Assembly: GCF_000368685.1 (NCBI RefSeq) | Contig: NZ_KB849628.1 | Coordinates: forward strand, 326,442-390,441 | Direction: 5' to 3' | Source of the DNA: Acinetobacter baylyi DSM 14961 = CIP 107474 | Lineage (GTDB): Bacteria; Pseudomonadota; Gammaproteobacteria; Pseudomonadales; Moraxellaceae | DNA length: 64,000 nt | Shown: positions 1 to 8,715 of the stretch, piece after piece | Position numbering within the stretch: the first letter of the stretch is position 1 | Layout of the letters: each line of letters opens with the position of its first letter | Made by a program: the position numbers and the translations under genes | The notes under the pieces: generated by a model | What the model was told of the DNA's origin: nothing | Database searches by the model: none | Seen by the model: only the letters and a program-made list of their open reading frames with translations

Positions 1-1
1 T

Positions 2-1723
2 CAACTTACTTCAAACTCTTCATTAAATGGATCCCAATTGATTGAAGAAACTGATTCAGTTGAAATCAGCCATTGTGGTATTGCAGCATCTGCAGGACTT
101 GCATTTGGTCCAGCTCATATCATCAAGCCAAAGAAATTTAATTATGATCGTTTTGGTCAGAGTCTTAAAACAGAAAAAGAAAAACTCGAAATCGCGATTC
201 ATACTGTTAAGAATACCATCCATCAATTTATTGCCAAATCTACCTCTAAAGATATTAAACAGATTTTTCTAGCGCATCTTGAAATGCTCGATGACCCCGA
301 TCTGATTAAACAAGTTCATCAAGGCTTAAATCATAATCTGAGCGCGGCTGCTGCATGGCATGAACATATTGAAAAAGCAGCAAAAGCGCAGGAAGGTCTG
401 AAAGATAAACTTCTTGCAGAACGTGCGGCCGATTTACGTGATATTGGTGATAAAGTTCTGGCTGTTTTATGTAATGAACCAGAAGTTGAAGAGCCAGAAC
501 AGTCTTATATTTTAATCATGCATGATGTTGGCCCTGGAGATGTAGCGCGCCTCAATAAAGATCGTGTGGCAGGTATTTTAACTGCTGTGGGCGGTTCAAG
601 CGCACATAGTGCAATTGTCGCTCGTGCACTTGGTATTCCTGCTGTAGTGGGTGCAGGTGATGGTGTTCTAAACATTGATCCACATGCTGTAGTGCTGATC
701 AATGGGGATAATGGCGAGTTTGAAGTTAACCCTTCAGCAGAACTCATTGAAAACGCCATTCGTGAACGCGAATATCAACGTCTGCGTCGTGAAGAAGCAG
801 AACGTCATGCCCATGAACCAGCTATCACGGTTGATCAACATCAAATTGAGATTGCAGCCAACGTTGGTAAAATTCTGGATACTGCCAAAGCTGTGAGCCA
901 TGGCGCTGAAGCGATTGGCTTATTGCGCACAGAACTTGTGTTTATGTCACATAATAGCGCACCAGATGAGAAGGTACAGGAAAAGGACTATCGTCATGTA
1001 TTAGATGCACTGGCAGGTCGACCGCTAGTGGTTCGAACACTGGATGTCGGCGGTGATAAACCTTTGCCATATTTACCCATAGCGACAGAAGAAAATCCTT
1101 TTCTTGGCTTACGTGGTATTCGCTTAACATTACGCAGACCTAACCTCTTAAGACAACAACTAATTGCATTACTTAAGGCAGCTGATAATCGTCCATTACG
1201 TATTATGTTTCCAATGGTTGGGCGCGTTGAAGAATGGCGTGCAGCACGCGCTATTTTGGATGAAGTATTACAACAATATCCATGCTCAAACCTTGAAGTC
1301 GGCATTATGATTGAAGTGCCTTCTGCTGCGCTTCTTGCTCCAATTCTTGCTAAAGAAGTCGATTTCTTTAGTATTGGAACCAATGATCTTACACAGTATA
1401 CAATGGCAATTGACCGTGGTCATCCGATCCTATCTGCCGAGGCAGATGGTTTGCATCCAAGTATTTTGCTTTTAATTGATCAGACTGTACGTGCTGCACA
1501 TGCCAACAATAAATGGGTAGGTATTTGTGGCGAGCTAGCAGCCGATCCTAAAGCTGTGCCTGTTTTGATGGGGCTTGGCGTAGATGAACTTAGTATGTCG
1601 ATTACCAGCATTCCACTGGTTAAAGCTCAAATTCGCACCCTAAATTATGCAGCGTGCCAAGAACTCGCACAGAAAGCTCTTCTTTGCGATAGTGCAACAG
1701 CAGTTCGGACATTGGTGGAATAA
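2..1723 (+). CDS. fruB: Fructose PTS multiphosphoryl transfer protein, enzyme I part (partial, 5' end outside window)
   Basis: The frame is open to the left edge, so only the C-terminal part is seen. It is a complete PTS enzyme I module: it begins with the enzyme I N-terminal signature (GIAASAGLAFGPA), has the phospho-histidine motif GGSSAHSAIVAR (His codon at 604-606), and ends with the PEP-binding barrel containing GGDKPLPY and the ELAADP region. Enzyme I takes phosphate from PEP and passes it to HPr. In Acinetobacter and Pseudomonas, FruB fuses IIA-Fru, HPr and enzyme I in one cytoplasmic chain of roughly 950 residues; the IIA and HPr parts would lie upstream, which I infer from fruK and fruA following directly. 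The fruK start is 5 bases after this stop, so the genes form one operon. A TTG at 38 is internal, not a start. Confidence 0.93.
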   Translation, partial: QLTSNSSLNGSQLIEETDSVEISHCGIAASAGLAFGPAHIIKPKKFNYDRFGQSLKTEKEKLEIAIHTVKNTIHQFIAKSTSKDIKQIFLAHLEMLDDPDLIKQVHQGLNHNLSAAAAWHEHIEKAAKAQEGLKDKLLAERAADLRDIGDKVLAVLCNEPEVEEPEQSYILIMHDVGPGDVARLNKDRVAGILTAVGGSSAHSAIVARALGIPAVVGAGDGVLNIDPHAVVLINGDNGEFEVNPSAELIENAIREREYQRLRREEAERHAHEPAITVDQHQIEIAANVGKILDTAKAVSHGAEAIGLLRTELVFMSHNSAPDEKVQEKDYRHVLDALAGRPLVVRTLDVGGDKPLPYLPIATEENPFLGLRGIRLTLRRPNLLRQQLIALLKAADNRPLRIMFPMVGRVEEWRAARAILDEVLQQYPCSNLEVGIMIEVPSAALLAPILAKEVDFFSIGTNDLTQYTMAIDRGHPILSAEADGLHPSILLLIDQTVRAAHANNKWVGICGELAADPKAVPVLMGLGVDELSMSITSIPLVKAQIRTLNYAACQELAQKALLCDSATAVRTLVE

Positions 1724-1728
1724 ATAAC

Positions 1729-2661
1729 ATGGCAAAGATTTTAACCATTACATTAAATCCAGCTATTGATGTGACTATTGAGCTGAATGAACTTCGTCTT
1801 GGAGAAGTAAATCGCCAAGAACACGTTCAGTTACACGCGGCGGGTAAAGGTCTCAATGTCGCTCAAGTGTTGCATGATCTAGGACATACGGTTATCGTTT
1901 CAGGTTTCCTAGGTCGGGAAAATCGTGAGATTTTTGATAAACATTTTCATCATATGCAGTTTGATAATCAATTTATTTATATTGATGGAGAGACACGTCA
2001 GAACATCAAAGTCGCAGAAAGTTCTGGACGCATGACAGATATCAATGGCAAAGGCTTTATAATTTCCGAACAGAATAAAACAGCATTTTTTGCTCAGATT
2101 GAGGCATGTTCTGTTGATATTGATCATGTGGTAATTGCAGGTAGCCTGCCTCAGGGCTTTTCAATTGATGATTTTAAAAGCTTAATTTCATTATTGAAAA
2201 AACTAAATAAAAAAATCGCAATTGACACCAGTGGCAAGGCTTTGGCTACTGCCATAGCAATGAACCCTTGGTTAATCAAACCCAATACAGATGAACTCGA
2301 AGAAAGTTTTGGTAAAAATGTTGAACAGTTCAGCGCTCAAACTGAATTATTCAAGCAGCTTGATAGCCAAATTGAACATGTTGTTATCTCTATGGGAGAA
2401 AATGGCGTGAACTGGTTAAATTCAGGCAAAGCTTTACATGCTCAACCACCCAAAATGACTGTGAAAAGCACCGTAGGCGCTGGTGATTCTTTATTAGCAG
2501 GCATGCTTCATGGTCTAGTGAGTAACTTTACACCCGAAGAAACCCTCACAACTGCGACCGCAATTGCAAGCCATGCAGTAAGTCAGGTCGGATTTAGAAT
2601 TCCGACTCAAGATAAACTTGCTCATCTCAAACAACAAACCACTATCAAATCATTGAGTTAA
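1729..2661 (+). CDS. fruK: 1-phosphofructokinase
   Basis: This cytoplasmic kinase converts the fructose-1-phosphate produced by the fructose PTS into fructose-1,6-bisphosphate using ATP. The 310-residue protein is a PfkB-family sugar kinase: the N-terminus MAKILTITLNPAID is typical of FruK, a glycine-rich AAGKGLNVA sugar-binding segment follows near residue 37, and the C-terminal STVGAGDSLLAGM motif carries the catalytic Asp and anion hole. Length matches the family (about 310). It starts 5 bases after fruB and stops 4 bases before fruA, so it is the middle gene of a fruBKA operon. LacC and other PfkB kinases are close relatives, but the PTS neighbours settle the assignment. Confidence 0.95.
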   Translation: MAKILTITLNPAIDVTIELNELRLGEVNRQEHVQLHAAGKGLNVAQVLHDLGHTVIVSGFLGRENREIFDKHFHHMQFDNQFIYIDGETRQNIKVAESSGRMTDINGKGFIISEQNKTAFFAQIEACSVDIDHVVIAGSLPQGFSIDDFKSLISLLKKLNKKIAIDTSGKALATAIAMNPWLIKPNTDELEESFGKNVEQFSAQTELFKQLDSQIEHVVISMGENGVNWLNSGKALHAQPPKMTVKSTVGAGDSLLAGMLHGLVSNFTPEETLTTATAIASHAVSQVGFRIPTQDKLAHLKQQTTIKSLS

Positions 2662-2665
2662 TCTG

Positions 2666-4390
2666 ATGCAAACACTTAAATCTCTTTTATTTGTGATCAA
2701 TAGCACGCAACAGTATGTCAATGCTTCGATTTTGGCAAAGAAATTAACGCAAGCTGCTGCTAAATCGGGGCTGGAAAGTAAAACAATAACAATTAAAGAT
2801 TCAGTTCCAAATCAAGAATTTGATTTGGTTATCTTTATTGGTCAGCTACCCAAGAATCTTTCAACATTCAATGCTGTAAAATTTTCTCAGATTGATCTTG
2901 GAAATGCCAATCAAAATGCGGATGAAGTACTTCAACAGGCATTTCAGCATTCAAAAAGCCCAGATGAACTCAACGCTACCACGTCCAATTCGGCTCAGAA
3001 AGCCCAACGTTTTGTAGCGATTACGGCCTGTCCAACAGGTGTAGCACACACGTTTATGGCCGCAGAAGCCTTACAGCAAGGCGCGGATAGACTCGGTTAC
3101 ATCATTGATGTAGAAACACAAGGCTCTGTTGGAGCAAAAAATATTCTATCTGCCGAAGCCATTGAAGCCGCAGATATTGTCATTTTGGCAACAGATATCG
3201 AAGTCAATACAGATCGTTTTGTAGGTAAACGGGTTTACCGTTGCAGCACAGGTTTTGCTTTAAAACAAACAGATAAAGCTTTTGATCAGGCAATTGCCGA
3301 AGCAAAACTACTTGAATCATCCAAGCAAGCATCTAGCAATGCCACAGGCTCTACCAACAAAGAAAAAACAGGCATTTATAAACACTTATTGACTGGTGTT
3401 TCTTTTATGCTTCCAATGGTGGTGGCAGGTGGCTTGCTCATTGCACTTTCACTCTGTTTTGGTTTAAATGCTGCCGAACAAAGCGGTAGCTTGGCCTATG
3501 TATTAAAACAAATTGGGGTTACAGCATTTACCCTAATGGTTCCCATGCTTTCTGGATATATTGCGTATTCAATTGCAGATCGTCCAGGTTTGACCCCAGG
3601 CCTGATTGGTGGACTCCTCGCAACTCAATTACAAGCAGGCTTTCTTGGTGGGATTGTTTCTGGATTTCTGGCAGGATACATTGCATTATTCCTTGCCAAA
3701 AAAATCAAGCTCCCAACGAGCCTTGAATCATTAAAGCCAATTCTGATTGTACCTTTGCTCGGAACACTTTCTGTCGGTCTGATCATGTATTATGTCGTTG
3801 GTCATCCAGTGGCTCAGATCTTTGAGATGATGAAAGACTTCCTAAATAACATGGGTACCACCAATGCTGTATTAATGGGCATTGTACTTGCCTCAATGAT
3901 GTGTATCGACCTTGGTGGTCCAATCAATAAAGCAGCCTACGCGTTTACCGTAGGTCTACTGACCACCAACACGTATATGCCGATGGCAGCAACAATGGCA
4001 GGCGGTATGGTTCCTGCAATTGGTATGGCTTTAGCAACCTTTTTTGCCAAAAACAAATTTAATATAGGTGAGCGCGATGCAGGTAAAGCCGCATTTGTAT
4101 TAGGTCTTTGCTTTATTTCCGAGGGTGCAATTCCTTTTGCTGCAAAAGATCCAATGCGTGTTATCCCCACTTGTATTGCGGGTGGCGCCGTTACTGGTGC
4201 TTTGGTTGCGCTATTCCATTGTGAGCTGGTAACACCACATGGCGGGGTATTTGTACTACTCATTCCAAATGCGATTAACCATGCTTGGTTATATCTGATT
4301 GCAATTGCAGCAGGCAGTTTGGTTACAGGTATTAGTTATGCTGTTTTAAAACGTCGTGAGACGACAGCATTACAAAGTCAAACTGTATAA
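2666..4390 (+). CDS. fruA: PTS fructose transporter subunit IIBC
   Basis: This inner-membrane permease takes up fructose and phosphorylates it at C1. The 574-residue chain has an N-terminal degenerate IIB-like domain (about residues 1-95), a true IIB domain whose phosphorylated cysteine lies in TACPTGVAHTF (Cys codon at 3029-3031), a Ser/Thr-rich linker near residues 220-235, and a IIC domain of many hydrophobic segments with the GGPINKAAYAF signature. The order IIB'-IIB-IIC is that of the Escherichia coli and Pseudomonas FruA. It follows fruK by 4 bases and is followed by a strong terminator, so it closes the operon. The cognate IIA and HPr should be on FruB, partly outside the window. Confidence 0.95.
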   Translation: MQTLKSLLFVINSTQQYVNASILAKKLTQAAAKSGLESKTITIKDSVPNQEFDLVIFIGQLPKNLSTFNAVKFSQIDLGNANQNADEVLQQAFQHSKSPDELNATTSNSAQKAQRFVAITACPTGVAHTFMAAEALQQGADRLGYIIDVETQGSVGAKNILSAEAIEAADIVILATDIEVNTDRFVGKRVYRCSTGFALKQTDKAFDQAIAEAKLLESSKQASSNATGSTNKEKTGIYKHLLTGVSFMLPMVVAGGLLIALSLCFGLNAAEQSGSLAYVLKQIGVTAFTLMVPMLSGYIAYSIADRPGLTPGLIGGLLATQLQAGFLGGIVSGFLAGYIALFLAKKIKLPTSLESLKPILIVPLLGTLSVGLIMYYVVGHPVAQIFEMMKDFLNNMGTTNAVLMGIVLASMMCIDLGGPINKAAYAFTVGLLTTNTYMPMAATMAGGMVPAIGMALATFFAKNKFNIGERDAGKAAFVLGLCFISEGAIPFAAKDPMRVIPTCIAGGAVTGALVALFHCELVTPHGGVFVLLIPNAINHAWLYLIAIAAGSLVTGISYAVLKRRETTALQSQTV

Positions 4391-4411
4391 AACTTTAAAA
4401 GTTCAAGCAAG

Positions 4412-4436
4412 AAAAGAGAGCTCAGGCTCTCTTTTT
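4412..4436 (+). terminator. Rho-independent terminator of the fru operon
   Basis: A perfect 10-bp stem (4412-4421 with 4426-4435) closes on a TCAG loop and its 3' arm runs into a T tract. It lies 22 bases after the fruA stop. Confidence 0.9.
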
Positions 4437-4556
4437 TATGTCAAGATGTTCGATCTATATCATGCTTTAACATTGTTATTAATGAAATGATTCGAAATCA
4501 TCTTTGTGTAATGTACTGGATTTGTGATAAGTAATTGTTTATAAGTAAACATAAGA

Positions 4557-5105
4557 ATGATCCATTTATTCAATGACTCTATGACTTCTTTAGAACATGC
4601 CTTATCTCAAATACCCGCCTTCTCCACTATTCATGATCATTTATTTACTTCAGGACAGCCTAGCGCAGAAGACTTGCAAAACATTAAAGCATATGGTTTT
4701 AGTACCGTAATAAACCTTGCTTTAAGTGATGCTGATCCTCATCTTGAGCACGAAGACCGAATTTGTTTAGAGCTGGGCTTAAATTATATTCATCTTCCTA
4801 TTTTGTGGGAAATGCCAACAGCCGAACAATGTATTTTAGTGCTTGATCTCATTGATCATTTGGTACAAACAGATATGGTTTGGGTACACTGCGCAAAAAA
4901 TTTTAGAGTAAGTAGTCTGATGTATCTTTATCATCAGTATTACATGGGAATGGATATAGGAACTGCGCAAGAATTGCTGCATCAAATTTGGGAACCAAAC
5001 GAAACATGGACAGGCATCATTCATAGTGTTGCTTTACAGCTTCAGGGCCGTAAAGCAACACAAGAAATTGAACAGTCACTGATTCATCCAGATCATTTTG
5101 CCTGA
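4557..5105 (+). CDS. Dual-specificity/tyrosine phosphatase-like protein with a CX4R active-site loop
   Basis: The 182-residue protein looks like the small cytoplasmic phosphatase-fold family related to DUF442/BLH-type proteins. A strand-turn segment SGQPSAEDLQ (about residues 32-41) is typical of that family, and a P-loop-like motif HCAKNFRVSS begins at His111. Only four residues separate Cys112 from Arg117, whereas classical protein tyrosine phosphatases have five (HCX5R). I recall the same short spacing in other members of this family, so it may act on an unusual substrate or not be a phosphatase. The 3' end overlaps the end of ispF on the other strand by 13 bases. No clear ribosome site precedes ATG 4557; an in-frame ATG at 4581 is an alternative start. 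Confidence 0.75.
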   Translation: MIHLFNDSMTSLEHALSQIPAFSTIHDHLFTSGQPSAEDLQNIKAYGFSTVINLALSDADPHLEHEDRICLELGLNYIHLPILWEMPTAEQCILVLDLIDHLVQTDMVWVHCAKNFRVSSLMYLYHQYYMGMDIGTAQELLHQIWEPNETWTGIIHSVALQLQGRKATQEIEQSLIHPDHFA

Positions 5106-5584
5106 TAGGAAACCAATACGGTAGCGGTTGCCAGAATACCTTCTTGTCTGCCTGTAAAACCTAGTTTTTCAGTGGTTGTGGCTTTGACACTAATTTGAGT
5201 GACATCAACATCCAGCACATCTGCTATGCTTTGACGCATCTCCAGATTATATTTTGCCAATTTTGGTCGTTCACATGCCACTGTAATATCAGCATTATTT
5301 AAAGCATAACCACGATCTAAAATGAGTTGATAGACGTGTTTAAGCAGTACACGGCTATCAGCACCTTTAAACTGTACATCTGTATCTGGAAAGTGCTGAC
5401 CAATATCACCCAGTGCCAAGGCACCAAGCAATGCATCCGACAATGCGTGTAACACTACATCTCCATCTGAATGCGCTTTTAAACCATGAGTATGAGGAAT
5501 TTTTATGCCAGCCAAAGTAACATGATCACCCTCTTCAAAAGCATGAACATCCATTCCCTGACCAATTCTAATTTGTACAACCAC
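5093..5584 (-). CDS. ispF: 2-C-methyl-D-erythritol 2,4-cyclodiphosphate synthase
   Basis: IspF catalyses the fifth step of the MEP isoprenoid pathway, closing the ring of CDP-methylerythritol phosphate to the cyclodiphosphate and releasing CMP. The 163-residue protein has the N-terminal metal-site motif GMDVHAF (Asp12, His14), the HSDGDVVLHALSDALLGA core and the C-terminal TTEKLGFTGR motif that binds the cytidine. The start is GTG at 5584, with GAGGA eight bases upstream; no in-frame ATG fits the family N-terminus better. In E. coli ispD and ispF are adjacent; here they are separated by a dehydrogenase and a secreted-protein gene. It converges on, and overlaps by 13 bases, the phosphatase-like gene. 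Confidence 0.96.
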   Translation of the reverse strand: MVVQIRIGQGMDVHAFEEGDHVTLAGIKIPHTHGLKAHSDGDVVLHALSDALLGALALGDIGQHFPDTDVQFKGADSRVLLKHVYQLILDRGYALNNADITVACERPKLAKYNLEMRQSIADVLDVDVTQISVKATTTEKLGFTGRQEGILATATVLVSYQAK

Positions 5585-5681
5585 TATTCATTCCTCTATA
5601 AAATAATTAACAAATCTTGTATTCTGGCTTTAGGTTTCGCTATAGTACGTGAAGCAAAGACAAGTGAAAGTATAAGCGATC

Positions 5682-6332
5682 ATGCCGTTTAATACACATA
5701 GATTTCCTTTAAAAAACGTAGCTTATGTTCTCATATTGGGAGGGCTTAGCACAGCAACCTATGCAGCACCCACCTTAAACTGTGATATTCAACAGCCATC
5801 TTCCATACATAGAATTTGCGCCAATCATGTTAAAGAGCTACGAAAAGAGCTTAATTCAAAATCTTTAACCGCTTATCTTGTAACAGATGCACCATTACAG
5901 CTTTTAAATGATACTCAAGCTTTATGGCTTAGCCAGATCAAACAATGCAAAACCAATCAATGTATTAAACAACAATTTTCAGTGCGTTTTGATGATCTTA
6001 ATTTTTATACTTCACTCAACCAGAGTCTTACGCAACATTTTTTGAAATTTGAAAATGGTATCATCGCGACACAGCCAGTTCATCTGCAAATTCATCAGTT
6101 AGGTAAGGACAAAATAAAAATTGAGGGTATCGCTTATCGCAATCCTAACAATAAAGCAGATCGCCAAACCTTTTCATTTCTGGCATATACATCACCAGAT
6201 AAAAAAAATGAGATTACAGACAATGAACATGACTGTCATTACCAATTTGATTTTCAGAAAAGTTTGCTCGTTGTAAAAACACAGCAAAAAGGATGTGAAC
6301 GCTTTTCGGGAATATATCGCTTATATGATTAA
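5682..6332 (+). CDS. Secreted protein of unknown function, LprI-like N-terminal region
   Basis: This is a 216-residue protein with a clear signal peptide (hydrophobic stretch about residues 12-28, cleavage after TYAA). The mature N-terminus carries cysteine pairs and a segment around CDIQQ, RICANHVKELRKEL and IKQCKTNQCIKQQF that resembles the four-cysteine LprI/DUF1311 layout, so it is probably periplasmic and disulphide-bonded. The rest has no motif I recognise. It sits divergently from ispF and converges on the amino-acid dehydrogenase gene. In Acinetobacter baumannii a hypothetical gene near ispF (the A1S_1983 family) has been linked to colistin tolerance; I suspect this is its counterpart from position only and cannot confirm it. 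Confidence 0.8.
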   Translation: MPFNTHRFPLKNVAYVLILGGLSTATYAAPTLNCDIQQPSSIHRICANHVKELRKELNSKSLTAYLVTDAPLQLLNDTQALWLSQIKQCKTNQCIKQQFSVRFDDLNFYTSLNQSLTQHFLKFENGIIATQPVHLQIHQLGKDKIKIEGIAYRNPNNKADRQTFSFLAYTSPDKKNEITDNEHDCHYQFDFQKSLLVVKTQQKGCERFSGIYRLYD

Positions 6333-6362
6333 ACGGCATATTCTGACAAATATGCCGTTTCT
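6331..6362. terminator. Probable bidirectional terminator between convergent genes
   Basis: A perfect 12-bp stem (6331-6342 with 6349-6360) with a 6-base loop lies between the stop of the secreted-protein gene and the end of the dehydrogenase gene. T tracts are short, so strength is uncertain. Confidence 0.65.
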
Positions 6363-6369
6363 TAAAGTT

Positions 6370-7614
6370 TTAGACTGGTATTTTTGACTGGATTTCCTGA
6401 CCAATAATTGCAGCTGTAGCAGCCGAAAGAGTCCACCCCAGATGACCATGCCCTGTATTATAAAAAACACGTGGATGCTTACCTTGTCTAACAACAGGCA
6501 TCATATTGGGCATCATCGGTCTTAACCCAGACCACGGTACCACGTGCTCTGTAGAGATCTCAAAATTTGCATTTACCCAGTTTATTAGTGGTTGAATCCT
6601 ATCGGCACGTATATCGCGATTATAACCATTAAATTCAGCAGTTCCTGCTACACGTAATCGGTCTTTACCTAAACGAGAGGTTACAATTTTCGCGCTTTCA
6701 TCTAATAAACTTACCCATGGCGCATTTTCGATGCTGTGTTCATCATTAAGATGAACTGTAATGGAGTAGCCTTTTACAGGATACACATTCACGCGATCAC
6801 CCAACATATGTGCAAGTTGATAACTTCCGACACCACCACAAACCACTATCCCATCTGCTTCTAGCCTGAGGTGTTGACTCGATGGCTCAGTCATATTTTC
6901 TGTACTCGGAATACACGATACAATCACGCCTTTTTCCAAAAGCTCTATCTGATTTACATCCCAGCCGAATTTATAATCTACACCATCCCGCTTGGAAGAA
7001 TCTGCCAGCCCCACACAAAATTTATGAATATCACCAGTCGCATCATCAGGTGTGTAATACCCCCCACAGTATTCACCAGATAATGCTGGTTCTATTGTTT
7101 TTATTTCGTCAGGATTAACCTGATAACGATGCAATGTGGCTTTGTTTAAAAGGTCATTCACATTTTTTGCAATTTCATAATCACTTGGGGTGTGATAAAT
7201 ATGTAAAATTCCCCTTCTTTCCAGATTAAAATCGATATTTTCAATTTCTGCAATTTCAAATAGCCGTTTTCTTGCAAGTAATGCAAGACGCACAGTCTCT
7301 ATTGTATTTTGTTCGTAATGTTTAATATGCGATAAAAATTCAAATAGCCAGCTATATTTGTGTAGATTAAATGAAGGATTGAGCAATAGAGGTGCATCTT
7401 TCTTCGACATCCATTTAATTCCTTTGGATATTGTCGACCTCTGATTCCATACTTCTGCATTACAAGCTGAAAGCTGTCCACCATTCGCAAAAGATGTTTC
7501 CATCGCTGGAAATAAATGGCGATCAATAACAGTCACCTGAAACCCGAGTTTTATCAGTTCATACGCAGAGGTTACACCCGTAATTCCTGCGCCAATAACA
7601 ATAATATGAGACAT
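6370..7614 (-). CDS. D-amino acid dehydrogenase-type FAD-dependent oxidoreductase (DadA family)
   Basis: The protein belongs to the FAD-dependent DAO superfamily, closest to the small subunit of D-amino acid dehydrogenase, which deaminates D-amino acids to 2-oxo acids and passes electrons to the respiratory chain. The N-terminus holds the dinucleotide motif VIGAGITGVTSAYEL, and the C-terminus has the family segment SGLRPMMPNMMPV and GHGHLGWTLS before the end. I use ATG 7614, giving 414 residues, because the protein then begins right at the FAD motif; an in-frame ATG at 7641 would add nine residues and lies inside a hairpin. A tandem glycine riboswitch precedes the gene, which points to glycine as substrate or signal. 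Glycine oxidase (ThiO-like) is the main alternative function. Confidence 0.85.
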   Translation of the reverse strand: MSHIIVIGAGITGVTSAYELIKLGFQVTVIDRHLFPAMETSFANGGQLSACNAEVWNQRSTISKGIKWMSKKDAPLLLNPSFNLHKYSWLFEFLSHIKHYEQNTIETVRLALLARKRLFEIAEIENIDFNLERRGILHIYHTPSDYEIAKNVNDLLNKATLHRYQVNPDEIKTIEPALSGEYCGGYYTPDDATGDIHKFCVGLADSSKRDGVDYKFGWDVNQIELLEKGVIVSCIPSTENMTEPSSQHLRLEADGIVVCGGVGSYQLAHMLGDRVNVYPVKGYSITVHLNDEHSIENAPWVSLLDESAKIVTSRLGKDRLRVAGTAEFNGYNRDIRADRIQPLINWVNANFEISTEHVVPWSGLRPMMPNMMPVVRQGKHPRVFYNTGHGHLGWTLSAATAAIIGQEIQSKIPV

Positions 7615-7649
7615 ATCTACTCGCTTGAAATGTATAAACATTTCAGAAG

Positions 7650-7845
7650 TTGCCCCATCTGTCAGGGTACCTGAGAGCTTCGGTAGCTATAGATTTCCAT
7701 AAATCTACGTACCATCCCCTTCGGTGAGTATTTTTGAAATACTTCTCTCCAGATTATAGATCGATTATTACAGTCCTTCTGCCTGAGAGTTTCCGGGGTC
7801 GTTGCTCCTTCGGCGTATCCTTTGCAAGAATATCTCTCCTGCAAT
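7650..7845 (-). promoter_or_regulatory. Tandem glycine riboswitch upstream of the dehydrogenase gene
   Basis: On the minus strand two glycine aptamers lie head to tail. The first (about 7845-7771) has the GGAGAGA start, the core GCCGAAGGAGCAA and the closing segment AAACTCTCAGGCAGAAGGAC. The second (about 7753-7651) repeats the plan with TGGAGAGA, CACCGAAGGGGATGG and AGCTCTCAGGTACCCTGACAGA. A short linker joins them, as in classic glycine riboswitches. These conserved cores and their order are direct sequence matches to the family. The downstream gene starts about 36 bases after the second aptamer. A short hairpin (7626-7644) without a T tract follows and may be part of the expression platform. 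Most glycine riboswitches turn on glycine use when glycine is abundant. Confidence 0.93.
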
Positions 7846-7995
7846 AATCATTGTTGTTATAAAAGCAATGTATATGCCAATTCTCTAATAAACAATTTTT
7901 TATCGTGATTGGTTTGTAGTTTTATGTGTAGGATAAAATCTTATAACTCTAATTAACTTATAAAATTTTTAAACATTGCCATATTAAGTTTTCAT

Positions 7996-8715
7996 CTAAG
8001 ATTTTTGAGATAATAAAATCAGGCGAGCTAATTCGAGGTCATCTTGATAGGTAATTTTAATATTATCGGAACGGCCTTGAACCACATCAACCACTGCACC
8101 AGCATATTCCAGCGCACTTGCTTCATCTGTGATCTTAATATTATTTTCTAAAGCCAATTGAATAGCATGTTTAAGCACACCAATTTTTGCGATTTGTGGA
8201 GTTTGAGCTTGCCACAAATGATTTCTATCAATGGTTTTAGAGATATGCGAACGATCAACGACCTGTTTAAGAGTATCTCTTACAGGAATGGCCAGAATTG
8301 CATTCGTTGTATATTTGATCGCATATTCAGCCAAAGCTTGCAGGCAAGAAAGACTCACACATGGTCGAGCAGCATCATGTACCAGCACATAATCTTCATC
8401 TGATGCGATGGACGACAAATATTGTAAAGCGTTAAGTACAGAATCAACCCTCTCTAATCCACCCTTGCAAAAATGTGCTTTATGCTTCTGGGTAAGAGGC
8501 AAATTCTGGGCAACATGATCATGCTCGTTAATTGCGAGAACATACCCTTCAAGTGTTAGACCATTTAATCGCTCAACTGTATGTTCGAGCACAGTCTTGT
8601 TTTCAATAGTTTGATATTGTTTTAACGCTGTTTTAGAGAAACGACTCCCAGAGCCAGCAGCAGGAATAATTGCCCATAATTTAATCTGGGATATCTGGTG
8701 AAGGTGGGGTTTCAT
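7996..8715 (-). CDS. ispD: 2-C-methyl-D-erythritol 4-phosphate cytidylyltransferase
   Basis: IspD joins CTP and methylerythritol phosphate to make CDP-methylerythritol in the MEP pathway. The 239-residue protein has the CTP-binding motif IIPAAGSGSRF near residue 16, the central VLVHDAARPCVS motif and the C-terminal TDEASALEYAG and GRSDNIKIT segments expected of the family. Its start codon lies inside the end of ftsB, a 35-base overlap. I looked for a later start but codons after the overlap offer no ATG, GTG or TTG before the CTP motif, so the overlap seems real and suggests translational coupling. Confidence 0.96.
   Translation of the reverse strand: MKPHLHQISQIKLWAIIPAAGSGSRFSKTALKQYQTIENKTVLEHTVERLNGLTLEGYVLAINEHDHVAQNLPLTQKHKAHFCKGGLERVDSVLNALQYLSSIASDEDYVLVHDAARPCVSLSCLQALAEYAIKYTTNAILAIPVRDTLKQVVDRSHISKTIDRNHLWQAQTPQIAKIGVLKHAIQLALENNIKITDEASALEYAGAVVDVVQGRSDNIKITYQDDLELARLILLSQKS

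Noticed and set aside
994..1383. A 129-codon minus-strand frame
   Set aside because: Antisense to the enzyme I barrel of fruB; no ribosome site and no protein-like pattern.
7662..7844. A 60-codon minus-strand frame upstream of the dehydrogenase gene
   Set aside because: It lies entirely within the glycine riboswitch; the open frame is a by-product of that RNA.
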